This document shows positions 45,481 to 55,787 of a stretch of DNA of 64,000 nucleotides, piece after piece. Every line of letters starts with the position of its first letter. Position 1 is the stretch's first letter. The notes beneath the pieces were generated by a model. It had not been told where the DNA came from. It worked only from the letters and a program-made list of their open reading frames with translations, and searched no databases. Position numbers and translations under genes: made by a program. The DNA comes from Micromonospora sp. WMMD1155 (GTDB taxonomy: Bacteria; Actinomycetota; Actinomycetes; Mycobacteriales; Micromonosporaceae). The stretch covers positions 1,896,501 to 1,960,500 of the forward strand of contig NZ_CP120742.1 of assembly GCF_029581275.1 (NCBI RefSeq), written 5' to 3'.

Positions 45481-47016
45481 CTATTCGGTTGCAGTATCTC
45501 CCGGGCCGCTCGCGCCGCCCACCGTCTCGGTCACCTCGTGGATTGCCTCACTGTCGCTTGCGGCGCCCGGCGCCACCGACGCACCCTCGGTGCCGCGTTG
45601 CGCCCGCTCGGCCGCCGCCGCGGAGACCGTTCCCGGGCGCTTGCGGGCCACCCAGCCCTCGATGTTGCGCTGCGGCGCACGGGTCACCCCGAGCGCGCCC
45701 GGCGGCACGTCCTGGGCGATGGCACTACCCGCCGCCACGTACGCCCCGGCACCCACTTCGACCGGCGCGATCAAGCTCGTGTCGCAGCCGACGAAGGCAC
45801 CCTCGCCAACGATCGTGCGGTGCTTGTTCACCCCGTCGTAGTTCACGAAGATCGTCGCCGCGCCGATGTTGGCCTTCGCACCGATCGTCGCGTCACCCAC
45901 GTAGGTAAGGTGCGGCACCTTCGCACCCGGGCCGATCTCGGAGTTCTTGACCTCGACGAACGTGCCGACCTTCGCCTTCTCGGCCAGCTGGGCGGCCGGC
46001 CGCAGGTACGCGTACGGCCCGACGGTCGCGCCCGCGCCGACCTCCGCGCCGACGGCGTGGCTTCGGAGCACCGACGCGGCGGGGCCGACGATCGTGTCGA
46101 TCAGCGTGACGTCCGGCCCGATCAACGCACCCGAGCCGACCACCGTGGCACCGCGGAGCTGGGTGTTCTGGTCGACCACGGCGTCGCGGTCCAGGGCCAC
46201 CGTCACGTCGATCCAGGTGGTCGCCGGGTCGAGCAGGCTCACCCCGGTGCGCATCCACGCCTCGTTGACCCGGTCGCGCAGCAGCCGCCGCAGCGTCGCC
46301 AGCTCCACCCGGTCGTTGCAGCCCAACGTCTCGACGTAATCGACCGCCACGTGCACCGCGACCGGCTCGCCGGCCGAACGGAGCAGGCCGAAGACGTCGG
46401 TCAGGTACTCCTCGCCCTGGTCGTTGTCGGTGGAGAGCTTGCCCAGCGCGTCACGCAGCCGCACCGCGTCGAACGCGTAGATGCCGGCGTTGATCTCCCG
46501 GATCGCTCGCTGCGTCGCGTCGGCGTCGCGCTCCTCGACGATCTGCTCCAGGCGGCCGTCGGCGTCCCGGACGATCCGGCCGAGCCCGGTCGGATCGGGC
46601 ACCTCCGCGGCCAGCACGGTGGCCGCGGCGGCGGCCTCCTCGTGGGCGGTCACCAGCGCGCCCACCGTCTCGGGCCGCAGCAGCGGCACGTCCCCGTTGA
46701 TCACCACGACGGTGCCGGGCCCGTCGGGGGCCGCGTCCAGCGCGATTCGTACGGCGTGCCCGGTGCCGAGCTGTTCGGCCTGGAGCACCGGCGTGGCGTC
46801 CGGTGCGACAGCGGTCAGGTGCTCCCGGACCTGGTCGGCGCCGTGCCCCACCACGACGACGGTGCGGTCCGCGGCCAGCGGCGCGGCAGCGCTCAGCACG
46901 TGACCGAGCAGCGTCCGACCGAGCAGCGGGTGCAGCACCTTGGGCAGTGTCGACTTCATCCGCTTGCCCTCACCGGCGGCGAGAACGACGACGGTACGGA
47001 GGTGGGACTGGGGCAC
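45481..47016 (-). CDS. glmU: Bifunctional GlmU (UDP-GlcNAc pyrophosphorylase/GlcN-1-P acetyltransferase)
   Basis: It makes UDP-GlcNAc for peptidoglycan. The N-terminal domain of the 511-residue protein has VVLAAGEGKRMKSTLPK near residue 10 and NGDVPLLRPE near 105. The C-terminal left-handed beta helix (about 260-460) has hexapeptide repeats and NYDGVNKHRTIVGEGAFVG near 395. The end is an Ala/Gly/Glu-rich tail. Upstream on the same strand lies tRNA-Gln. Confidence 0.97.
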   Translation of the reverse strand: MPQSHLRTVVVLAAGEGKRMKSTLPKVLHPLLGRTLLGHVLSAAAPLAADRTVVVVGHGADQVREHLTAVAPDATPVLQAEQLGTGHAVRIALDAAPDGPGTVVVINGDVPLLRPETVGALVTAHEEAAAAATVLAAEVPDPTGLGRIVRDADGRLEQIVEERDADATQRAIREINAGIYAFDAVRLRDALGKLSTDNDQGEEYLTDVFGLLRSAGEPVAVHVAVDYVETLGCNDRVELATLRRLLRDRVNEAWMRTGVSLLDPATTWIDVTVALDRDAVVDQNTQLRGATVVGSGALIGPDVTLIDTIVGPAASVLRSHAVGAEVGAGATVGPYAYLRPAAQLAEKAKVGTFVEVKNSEIGPGAKVPHLTYVGDATIGAKANIGAATIFVNYDGVNKHRTIVGEGAFVGCDTSLIAPVEVGAGAYVAAGSAIAQDVPPGALGVTRAPQRNIEGWVARKRPGTVSAAAAERAQRGTEGASVAPGAASDSEAIHEVTETVGGASGPGDTATE

Positions 47017-47118
47017 GACGTGGCTCCCGTCGGGACGGCGGACACTCTCGCGGCCATGCTAACCAGCCGGAGTGGGAGGATTGTCCGATACCCCCGCCCA
47101 GAGGTTGTTGACTAGCTG

Positions 47119-47190
47119 CTCGGCCGCCAGGGTTCGAACCTGAAACTCAAGAGCCAAAATCTTGGGTGATGCCAATTTCACCACGGCCGA
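47119..47190 (-). tRNA. tRNA-Gln (anticodon UUG)
   Basis: The minus strand folds as a 72-nt tRNA. Acceptor TCGGCCG pairs with CGGCCGA. The D arm has GTG/CAC around a GG loop, and the anticodon stem CAAGA/TCTTG encloses TTTTGGC with anticodon TTG. The T arm is TCAGG-TTCGAAC-CCTGG. CCA is not encoded. It lies 102 bp upstream of glmU, and a possible homing-endonuclease-like gene lies on its other side. Confidence 0.95.
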
Positions 47191-47239
47191 TCACGACGTC
47201 GGAACACGTCGCCTCAGGATGACATCCTGCGGCTACACC

Positions 47240-48121
47240 TTAGCGCTCATCCGCCGCAACGCCATCACTCATCCCCTTCATGATCCCTTCGATCTTCCAG
47301 TAGAGCCGCGTCGACTTGAGCACCTCGACCACGAGGCAGCCCCGGTAATCGATCCCGGTGTTGTGTCGATTGGTGCCCGGGTTGTGACGCTTGAGCGCGG
47401 TGGGCTGGAACTCGTCGACTGACACGCCGACCTGCTCGGCCCACCAACAGGCCGCGGCCGCCGGGTCGGCTGACTCGTGAATGCTGACGCGGTACCGCAG
47501 GGTCCGCTTGTCCACCCCCATCGCCCCTGCGAAGCGGAGGAAGAGACCGATGAGCATCGGGTCGCTGTTGACGAACCGGACTCGACAGTCGTTGGGGCGC
47601 CACGGCTTGGCCTTGGCACCCTCGGCCCAGTAGATCGCCGCACCGACCGCGATCAGCTCTCGGTAGCGCAGCTGCTTCACCCAGGCCGCAGCTGCCTCGA
47701 TCGTCTCCTGCCGCGCGGCATCCCGCGCCTCCCGATGAGCTGACCATCGGGCGTCGGTCATGGCCTTCGAATGCGCTCTGCGCCGAACCAGAGCCGCCGC
47801 ACTGTTCGCGTCGAGTGGAAGGTGGCGCAGCCATAGGTATGCGGTGGACCGACTGATCCCCAGTCGCTCGGCGATAACCGGAATCGACAGGCCACCGAGC
47901 CGCAGGCGCTCAGCCTGATCACGCAACTCGTCCTTCGCATTCGGTCGCCGGGTCCAGGCTGGCGGAGGAACCCCGCGCAGCATCGCACGTGCACGATCTT
48001 TGCCGATGCCGGTCCGGGCTTGGATCTGGCGGACGGACAACTGCTCCTCAGTGCGTAACCGACGCACTTCGGCGGCCAGAGAATCAGTCATGAACAGCAC
48101 TTTAGGACTGACGTACGACAC
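47240..48121 (-). CDS. Helix-turn-helix protein with a LAGLIDADG-like C-terminal domain (possible homing endonuclease relative)
   Basis: The 293-residue protein (or 283 from ATG at 48091) has two helix-turn-helix motifs: LSVRQIQARTGIGKDRARAML near 28 and LSIPVIAERLGISRSTAYLWLR near 78. A C-terminal region has AVGAAIYWAEGAKAKPWR near 160 and VRFVNSDPMLIGLFLRFAGAMG, a pattern that recalls single-motif LAGLIDADG proteins of mobile elements. The motif is weak and function is unproven. It is less GC-rich than neighbours and sits beside tRNA-Gln, which may mark an insertion site. The divergent desaturase promoter lies at its 5' end. Confidence 0.55.
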   Translation of the reverse strand: MSYVSPKVLFMTDSLAAEVRRLRTEEQLSVRQIQARTGIGKDRARAMLRGVPPPAWTRRPNAKDELRDQAERLRLGGLSIPVIAERLGISRSTAYLWLRHLPLDANSAAALVRRRAHSKAMTDARWSAHREARDAARQETIEAAAAWVKQLRYRELIAVGAAIYWAEGAKAKPWRPNDCRVRFVNSDPMLIGLFLRFAGAMGVDKRTLRYRVSIHESADPAAAACWWAEQVGVSVDEFQPTALKRHNPGTNRHNTGIDYRGCLVVEVLKSTRLYWKIEGIMKGMSDGVAADER

Positions 48122-48146
48122 TCTGTCCGAACGTTCCCGTGCGATC

Positions 48147-48183
48147 TACGGTTCCGTAAGTTACGGTGACGTAGGCGTAACTT
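48147..48183. promoter_or_regulatory. Operator region upstream of the desaturase gene
   Basis: TACGGTTCCGTA (48147-48158, 5-2-5 dyad) abuts AAGTTACG-N10-CGTAACTT (48158-48183, a perfect 8-bp inverted repeat). They lie 32-68 bp before the desaturase ATG at 48215. The TetR gene downstream is the obvious candidate regulator. Repressors of desaturases of the DesT/FasR kind bind such dyads. Recognition here is inferred. Confidence 0.55.
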
Positions 48184-48214
48184 CGTGCTCGTCACCATCC
48201 CCCTGCGAGGTCCC

Positions 48215-49180
48215 ATGTCCACCGCTCTGCTCGATCCCAACACCGCCGCGCCCGGCCCCAAACCCCTCACCGACGGCAGCCAGTCCCCCGGCATCCTGGC
48301 GGCCCTCTGGGCCTTCGTCGTGATCCCCTTCGTCGCACTGCTGGTCGCCGTCCCCGTCGCCTGGGGTGGTTGGCTCGGCTGGACCGACGTGATCATCGGC
48401 ATGGTCTGGTACGTCGTCTCCGGGCTCGGCATCACGGTCGGCTTCCACCGCTACTTCACCCACGGGTCGTTCAAGGCCAAGCGGTGGCTGCGGGTGACGC
48501 TCGCGGTCGCGGGTTCGCTGGCGGTCCAGGGCGAGATCATCCAGTGGGTCGCCGACCACCGCCGGCACCACGCGTTCTCCGACCTGGAGGGCGACCCGCA
48601 CTCGCCATGGCGGTTCGGCACCAGCTTCTGGGCGTTGACCCGCGGCCTGTTCCACGCACACGTGGGCTGGCTGTTCCGCCGCGAACTGTCCAACCGCGAG
48701 CGTTTCGCGCCGGACCTCATCGCCGACCGCGACATCAGCCGGGTCGACCGTCTCTTCCCGGCGCTGGTGGCCGTCTCGCTGCTCGGCCCGGCGCTGATCG
48801 GCGGCCTGGTGACCTGGTCGTGGCAGGGCGCGCTGACCGCGTTCTTCTGGGCCGGGCTGGTCCGGATCGGCCTGCTGCACCACGTGACCTGGGCGATCAA
48901 CTCGGTGTGCCACGTCTACGGTGAACGGCCCTTCGCGATGCGTCAGGGCGACCGCGCGTCGAACTTCTGGCCGCTGGCGATCCTGTCGTTCGGCGAGAGC
49001 TGGCACAACCTGCACCACGCCGACCCGACCAGCGCCCGACACGGCGTCCTGCGTGGCCAGATCGACATCTCCGCCCGGGTGATCTGGCTGTTCGAGAAGG
49101 TCGGTGCCGCGACGCAGGTGCGCTGGCCGAAGCCGGAACGCCTCGCCGCGAAGCTGGTGAAGCCCGTCGCACCCCGGTAA
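48215..49180 (+). CDS. Acyl-CoA (stearoyl-type) delta-9 desaturase
   Basis: This membrane di-iron enzyme introduces a double bond into fatty acyl chains, using the three His boxes. The 321-residue protein has HRYFTH near residue 78, HRRHH near 115 and HNLHH near 264, with hydrophobic helices between. ATG at 48215 has GCGAGG six bases upstream. The longer frame from 48185 overlaps the operator. A TetR gene follows on the same strand. Confidence 0.93.
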   Translation: MSTALLDPNTAAPGPKPLTDGSQSPGILAALWAFVVIPFVALLVAVPVAWGGWLGWTDVIIGMVWYVVSGLGITVGFHRYFTHGSFKAKRWLRVTLAVAGSLAVQGEIIQWVADHRRHHAFSDLEGDPHSPWRFGTSFWALTRGLFHAHVGWLFRRELSNRERFAPDLIADRDISRVDRLFPALVAVSLLGPALIGGLVTWSWQGALTAFFWAGLVRIGLLHHVTWAINSVCHVYGERPFAMRQGDRASNFWPLAILSFGESWHNLHHADPTSARHGVLRGQIDISARVIWLFEKVGAATQVRWPKPERLAAKLVKPVAPR

Positions 49181-49222
49181 AACCGGGCGGTGCGCCGGGA
49201 TGCCGCCTGGCAGGATGGCCAG

Positions 49223-49342
49223 ATGACCGAGCCACGCGGGGGGACCGGACGGCTCGGCGGACGGGGAGCCACGGTCGGTCCGGATCGGTCGGACGGCGCG
49301 GCGGGGCGGTCCCGACCGCCCGACAGTGAGGCGACGACGTGA
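49223..49342 (+). CDS. Candidate small ORF upstream of the TetR gene
   Basis: A 39-codon frame begins at ATG 49223 with AGGA seven bases upstream. Its TGA overlaps the GTG at 49339 (GTGA), suggesting coupling to the TetR gene. The peptide is Gly/Arg/Pro-rich, with no recognisable domain. It could be a leader peptide or chance in high-GC DNA. Confidence 0.25.
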   Translation: MTEPRGGTGRLGGRGATVGPDRSDGAAGRSRPPDSEATT

Positions 49343-50106
49343 ACGGGCACAGCGGAGGCACCATCCCACGGCAGGGCGTCACCGAGCGCCAGCGAGGCGG
49401 CGACATGCCCGAGACCAATGACGGCGATGGTGTCGGGGGCCGACGGGTGACTCCGCCGGCCTCGACCGCGGCACCCAAGGCCAAACCCACCTCCCGGGTC
49501 CGCATGTCGGCGGCCCAGCGACGGGAGCAGCTGATCGCGACCGGCCGGCAACTCTTCGCCGAACGCGGCTTCGACGCCACCTCGATCGAGGAGGTGGCCG
49601 CCCGCGCCAAGGTCTCCAAGCCGGTGGTCTACGAGCACTTCGGCGGCAAGGAGGGCCTGTACGCGGTGGTGGTCGACCGGGAGGTCCGGGCCCTACTGGA
49701 CCGGATCACCACGGCGTTGACGGCCGGGCACCCGCGGGAGCTGCTGGAGCAGGCGGCGCTGGCCCTGCTGGGCTACATCGAGGAGGAGACCAGCGGCTTC
49801 CGGGTGTTGGTCCGCGAGTCGCCGCTGATGTCCGGCACGGCCAACTTCAGCAGCGTGATGAACGACGTGGCGCACCAGGTCGAGCACATCCTGGGCGCCG
49901 AGTTCAAGAGCCGCGGGTACGACCCGAAGCTCGCCGAGCTGTACTCGCAGGCGCTGGTCGGCATGGTGGCGCTGACCGGGCGCTGGTGGCTGGAGGTGCG
50001 CAAGCCACGCAAGGAGACGGTGGCGGCGCACCTCGTCAACCTGGCCTGGAACGGGCTGTCGCACTTGGAGGCGAAGCCGACGCTGATCACGGCCCGCCGA
50101 CGCTGA
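49339..50106 (+). CDS. TetR-family transcriptional regulator
   Basis: The 255-residue protein has a roughly 55-residue disordered start, then the TetR helix-turn-helix: RREQLIATGRQLFAERGFDATSIEEVAARAKVSKPVVYEHFGGKEGLY. The ligand domain has EETSGFRVLVRESPL and MVALTGRWWLEVRKP. GTG at 49339 (with GAGG) and ATG at 49405 (with GAGG) are both plausible. The first would couple to the small upstream frame. It probably controls the desaturase operon. An effector such as an acyl-CoA is an inference from family and context. Confidence 0.9.
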   Translation: MNGHSGGTIPRQGVTERQRGGDMPETNDGDGVGGRRVTPPASTAAPKAKPTSRVRMSAAQRREQLIATGRQLFAERGFDATSIEEVAARAKVSKPVVYEHFGGKEGLYAVVVDREVRALLDRITTALTAGHPRELLEQAALALLGYIEEETSGFRVLVRESPLMSGTANFSSVMNDVAHQVEHILGAEFKSRGYDPKLAELYSQALVGMVALTGRWWLEVRKPRKETVAAHLVNLAWNGLSHLEAKPTLITARRR

Positions 50107-50134
50107 CCGGCGTGCCGCACCGCCGCCGACCCGC

Positions 50135-50611
50135 TCAGCGGCGGTGCGCGTCGGCCACCGGGTGCTTACGGCGCTCCAGCTCCGCCTCCGCGTGCTCGGC
50201 CGGGCCGACCTTGTCGTACAGGCCGGTGCCGAACAGGATCAGGCCGAACAGCATCGACACGATCACTGTCGACATCGAGAAGTTGAGGAAGTTCGCGTCG
50301 GTCTGCAGCACGGACATCATCACGATGCTGGTCACCAGGAACACCACACCAGCGGTGAGGTTCATGTAGTGGCCGAGGTTGCTCCGCCGCGACGCCCCGA
50401 TGATCAGGACGATTCCGAAGACCACCGAGGCGAGCGAGAAGGCCAGGTTGGTCCGTAGTCCGAGGGCCCAGGTGCCGTTACGGCCGAAGAGGGGCTCGCC
50501 GATCGTCTCCGCGGTACCCCAGACGCCGAAGACCAGGATGTAGACGCCGATCAGACCGGAGAGCACCCGGTAGATCGGCCGTGCCGGATGGTTCACCGGA
50601 AAGTGCGGCAT
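50135..50611 (-). CDS. DUF4383 membrane protein (paralogue B)
   Basis: The 158-residue protein has four hydrophobic helices and begins MPHFPVNHPARPIYRVLSGLIGVY, the DUF4383 opening. Others are LAFSLASVVFGIVLIIGA and VFLVTSIVMMSVLQTDANFLNFS. The ending is charged. ATG at 50611 has AGGGG upstream. The longer frame is not supported. It is a paralogue of the upstream gene at 50819-51274 (NHPARPIYR and TDAN-F-NFS shared). The hairpin with the conserved loop lies between them. Confidence 0.85.
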   Translation of the reverse strand: MPHFPVNHPARPIYRVLSGLIGVYILVFGVWGTAETIGEPLFGRNGTWALGLRTNLAFSLASVVFGIVLIIGASRRSNLGHYMNLTAGVVFLVTSIVMMSVLQTDANFLNFSMSTVIVSMLFGLILFGTGLYDKVGPAEHAEAELERRKHPVADAHRR

Positions 50612-50724
50612 ACCCCTGACCCCCTGATTGACCGTTTCAGGGGAATTGTCGCCCAGGAAAACGGGCATGTCAGGCAAAACACCGAGGGTCGCGCGGTCCG
50701 CCGAAGGCTGGACCGAGTCAGGTC

Positions 50725-50794
50725 TTCGCCGGAGCCCGAGCTGCGCAGGGATCAAGCCTGACCGCCCGGAGCAGCTCGGGCTCCGGCGAAAACC
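50725..50794 (-). repeat. Hairpin element, copy 2: conserved 26-nt loop with a different stem
   Basis: Arms 50725-50744 and 50771-50790 pair perfectly over 20 bp, extended past one mismatch by three more pairs. The 26-nt loop at 50745-50770 matches the loop at 23516-23541 in 25 of 26 positions. The stem sequences share no similarity with copy 1. On the minus strand it begins about 25 bases after the stop of the first DUF4383 gene and precedes the second. This is the same placement as copy 1 between cdd and deoA. Confidence 0.8.
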
Positions 50795-50818
50795 CCAACA
50801 GCAACCACAGAGAAACCC

Positions 50819-51274
50819 TCAGAGCACGAGACGAGCCTTCTGGAACGCCTCCGCCTCCTCGTCCGTGCCGACCTTGCCGTACATGCCGACCATGAGCAGC
50901 ACCAGGGAGGCCGTCAGCACGACGATCACGGTGGTGATGCTGAAGTTGAAGATGTTGGCGTCGGTCCGGATGAACGCGAGGGCACCCAGGCCGATCACCA
51001 TCAGGGTGTACGCCAGCCACTGGTTGATCGCCACGTCGATGTTGCGGCCGAGCGCGGTGCCGACCAGCACGACGACCCCGAGCAGCACGCTGAGCAGCGA
51101 GAAGCCGAGGTTGGTGCCCTGGCCGAGGACCCGGGTGCTGTCCTGGGCGAGGATCTCGTTGCCGGTGCTCTCGACGATGCCGAGCACACCGAAGACCACC
51201 AGGTACAGACCGGTCAGCCCGCCGATCGCCCGGTAGATCGGCCGCGCGGGGTGGTTGACGGGGGTGTGGGCCAT
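50819..51274 (-). CDS. DUF4383 membrane protein (paralogue A)
   Basis: The 151-residue protein has four membrane helices. It opens MAHTPVNHPARPIYRAIGGLTGLYLVVFG and continues LGFSLLSVLLGVVVLVGTALG, then IRTDANIFNFSITTVIVV, all in DUF4383 style. ATG at 51274 follows GGAG by eight bases. It is about 45 percent similar by eye to the downstream paralogue, so the pair arose by tandem duplication. Function is unknown. Confidence 0.87.
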   Translation of the reverse strand: MAHTPVNHPARPIYRAIGGLTGLYLVVFGVLGIVESTGNEILAQDSTRVLGQGTNLGFSLLSVLLGVVVLVGTALGRNIDVAINQWLAYTLMVIGLGALAFIRTDANIFNFSITTVIVVLTASLVLLMVGMYGKVGTDEEAEAFQKARLVL

Positions 51275-51375
51275 GTCTGTGTCTCCAACGCCGTGGGGTG
51301 AGGTGTCGCCGACGATTGTCTCGCATGTGGCGGTGTGACGCCGCACACGGTCCCGGACCGGCGCGCCCGGAACGC

Positions 51376-53190
<1,815 letters not shown>

Positions 53191-53310
53191 GATCCACCCT
53201 TCATGATCAAGGCGTCCGGGTGCCGGCGGGCACCTGGACGCCTGCCCCAAGGGTACGCGGACACCCCGGGCGACCGCGCCGCGCGCCCGTGGGACCGGTC
53301 GGACGTGCCG

Positions 53311-54258
53311 TCAGCCGACGCGGGCGCCGGCGACCGGCCCGTGCGCGACCCGCGCCTCCCGGCACACGTCCGCGGCGGTCAGCTCGGCGGCGATCCGCTC
53401 CGCGTCGGCCGCGTCGGCGGCCAGGAACACACAGGTCGGGCCGGAGCCGGAGACGATACCGGTGAGCGCGCCCGCCTCCTCGCCGACCTTCAGGGTGTCG
53501 GCCAGCGCCGGGCGCATGGCCAGCGCGGCGTCCTGCAGGTCGTTGCCGAGCGTCCGGGCGAGCACCCGCGGGTCGCGCTGGCGCAGGGCGGCCAGCAGTT
53601 CGTCGGTGGGGCCCAGCGGGACACCGGCGGCACCGGAGTCGCGCAGCCGGTCCAGCTCGCGGTAGGCGACCGGGGTGGAGAGGCCGCCGTCGGCGATCGC
53701 CACCACCCAGTGCCAGGTGGTCGGGCGGACCAGCACCGGGCTGATCGCCTCACCCCGGCCGGTGCCCAGCGCGGTGCCACCGTAGATCAAAAACGGCACG
53801 TCGGAGCCGAGGTCGGCGGCGATCCCGGCCAGCTCGTCGCGGGACAACCCGGTGCCCCACAGGGCGTCGCAGGCCACCAGCGCGGCGGCCGCGTCGGCGC
53901 TACCACCGGCCAGCCCGCCGGCGAGCGGGATCTGCTTGCGCAGGTGCAGCCGGGCGTGCGGCAGCACGCCCGCGTACCCGGCGAGGGCGTGCGCCGCGCG
54001 GATCACCAGGTTGGAGTCGTCCAGGGCCAACTCGCCGGTGCCCTCGCCCTCCATGGTCAGGGCGAGCGTGTCGCCCCGACGGGCCGTCAGCTCGTCGTAG
54101 ATCGAGATGGCGTGGTAGACCGTGTTCAGCTCGTGGTAGCCGTCCCGGCGCAGCGGGCCCACCCCGAGGTGCAGATTGACCTTGGCGGGCACCCGGACCC
54201 GCACCGGGCCGATGGCCCCACGTGGCTCGTCGTCGTCCGGTCGCCAGGCCTCGGTCAC
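53311..54258 (-). CDS. ispE: 4-diphosphocytidyl-2-C-methyl-D-erythritol kinase
   Basis: It is the fourth step of the MEP isoprenoid pathway. The 315-residue GHMP kinase has VRVPAKVNLHLGVG near residue 20, LAGGLAGGSADAAAAL (ATP motif) near 105 and GIVSGSGPTCVFLA near 275. The GTG start at 54258 overlaps the stop of the Uma2-family gene by four bases (GTGA). The longer frame runs through that gene in another phase. ABC-F follows downstream. Confidence 0.95.
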   Translation of the reverse strand: MTEAWRPDDDEPRGAIGPVRVRVPAKVNLHLGVGPLRRDGYHELNTVYHAISIYDELTARRGDTLALTMEGEGTGELALDDSNLVIRAAHALAGYAGVLPHARLHLRKQIPLAGGLAGGSADAAAALVACDALWGTGLSRDELAGIAADLGSDVPFLIYGGTALGTGRGEAISPVLVRPTTWHWVVAIADGGLSTPVAYRELDRLRDSGAAGVPLGPTDELLAALRQRDPRVLARTLGNDLQDAALAMRPALADTLKVGEEAGALTGIVSGSGPTCVFLAADAADAERIAAELTAADVCREARVAHGPVAGARVG

Positions 54259-54839
54259 GGGGTGATGTCCCGCACGCGCAGGCGGATGTCGAACGGCTTG
54301 GCCACGATCAGCTCCTCGGCGGAGTCGGCGGCCAGCTCGTACCGGCCGTCGACCAGGTCGTACGCGTACACGTGCACCGGATTCTGCTCGATCCGCCAGT
54401 AGTGCGGAACGCCGGCGTCCGCGTAGTCGGCAGGCTTCTCCAACCGATCCCGGCGTCGGGTGCCGGGCGACACGACCTCGACGGCGAGCACGACCTGCTC
54501 GGCCTCGAAGTAGTGGTGGTCGGCCGCCACCGGACGCTTCAGCAGGACGACGTCGGGTTCGAGGGAGTTTCGGTAGTCGATCGCCACCCCGACGGCGGTG
54601 GCCGGCGTCAGCTCGACCGGCGCGTACTGCCGCAACCACATCCACAACAGGTTGCCGATGTTCTGATGAGCGAAGGTCGGGGAAGGGACCACGACGAGGA
54701 CTCCGTCACGTAGCTCGACGCGGGGGGCGTCGTCGGGCAGGGCCAGCACGTCCTCGATGGTGTGGTTGGCCAGCCGCTGCCGGACAGGATCCGGGGTCCA
54801 CATCCCGTGGGCGGTGGGCTCGATCGGCTGCGCAGTCAC
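54255..54839 (-). CDS. Uma2-family (DUF820) restriction-endonuclease-fold protein
   Basis: The 194-residue protein has the PD-(D/E)XK-like Uma2 pattern: VELRDGVLVVVPSPTFAHQNI, IDYRNSLEPDVVLLK, VVLAVEVVSPGTRRRDRLEK and PHYWRIEQN. The D..ExV core residues (Asp in EPDV, Glu in AVEV) are present. Biological role is unknown. GTG at 54839 follows AGGAGG by seven bases. It sits between rsmA and ispE, usually neighbours in actinobacteria, and overlaps ispE. Confidence 0.85.
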   Translation of the reverse strand: MTAQPIEPTAHGMWTPDPVRQRLANHTIEDVLALPDDAPRVELRDGVLVVVPSPTFAHQNIGNLLWMWLRQYAPVELTPATAVGVAIDYRNSLEPDVVLLKRPVAADHHYFEAEQVVLAVEVVSPGTRRRDRLEKPADYADAGVPHYWRIEQNPVHVYAYDLVDGRYELAADSAEELIVAKPFDIRLRVRDITP

Positions 54840-54871
54840 TCGTACACCTCCTCGGCGGGCACGGCGTCAGC

Positions 54872-55741
54872 CTACTTCGCGGCCCGCGTACCGACCGGAG
54901 CCGACGCGGCGATGGCGGCGAACTGCTCGACGGTCAGGGACTCTCCCCGAGCGCCGGGGTCGACGCCGGCCGCGGTGAGCGCGGCGGCGGCCCGGTCCGC
55001 GCCACCGGCCCAACCGGCGAGCGCGGCACGCAGCGTCTTGCGCCGCTGCGCGAACGCCGCGTCGATGACGGCGAACACCCGTTCCCGGGGTACGTCGGAT
55101 CGGGGCGGTTCGTGGCAGGTGAAGGCGACCAGGCCGGAGTCGACGTTGGGCACCGGCCAGAACACGTTCGGGGGCACCCGTCCGGCGCTCTTGGCGTGGG
55201 CGTACCAGGCGAGTTTGACCGACGGGATTCCGTACACCTTGGAGCCGGGACCGGCGACCAGCCGGTCGGCGACCTCCTTCTGCACCATGACCAGACCGTG
55301 CCGCAGGGTGGGCAGCACGGCGAGCAGGTGCAGCACCACGGGCACCGCGACGTTGTAGGGCAGGTTCGCCACCAGCGCGGTCGGCGGTGGGTCGGCCACC
55401 GCGGCGGCGTCGACGCGCAGGGCGTCGGCGCGGTGCACGGTGAGCCGGTCGGCGTCCGCCGCCGCGTGCCGCGCGGCGGTCTCCGGCAGCGCCCCGGCCA
55501 GCACCGGGTCGATCTCCACGGCGTGCACGTGCGCGGCGACCGGCAGCAGCCCCAGCGTCAACGAGCCGAGCCCCGGACCGACCTCCAGTGCCACGTCGTC
55601 GGGGGTCAGACCGGCGGCGGTGACGATCCGGCGCACGGTGTTCGGGTCGTGCACGAAGTTCTGGCCCAGCTTCTTGGTGGGCGCGACGCCCAGCCGGGCG
55701 GCGAGTTCCCGGATCTCCGCCGGGCCGAGGAGACCGGTCAT
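54872..55741 (-). CDS. rsmA: 16S rRNA dimethyladenosine transferase
   Basis: It dimethylates two adenines near the 3' end of 16S rRNA (KsgA). The 289-residue protein has [17 protein letters not shown] near residue 24, AdoMet motif [14 protein letters not shown] near 52 and [15 protein letters not shown] near 125. The order tatD-rsmA-(Uma2)-ispE on one strand suggests an operon. Confidence 0.96.
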   Translation of the reverse strand: MTGLLGPAEIRELAARLGVAPTKKLGQNFVHDPNTVRRIVTAAGLTPDDVALEVGPGLGSLTLGLLPVAAHVHAVEIDPVLAGALPETAARHAAADADRLTVHRADALRVDAAAVADPPPTALVANLPYNVAVPVVLHLLAVLPTLRHGLVMVQKEVADRLVAGPGSKVYGIPSVKLAWYAHAKSAGRVPPNVFWPVPNVDSGLVAFTCHEPPRSDVPRERVFAVIDAAFAQRRKTLRAALAGWAGGADRAAAALTAAGVDPGARGESLTVEQFAAIAASAPVGTRAAK

Positions 55742-55787
55742 GCCGGGAAGCGTAGCGACGGGGTCGGTGCCGACCGTCGGGCCGGGC

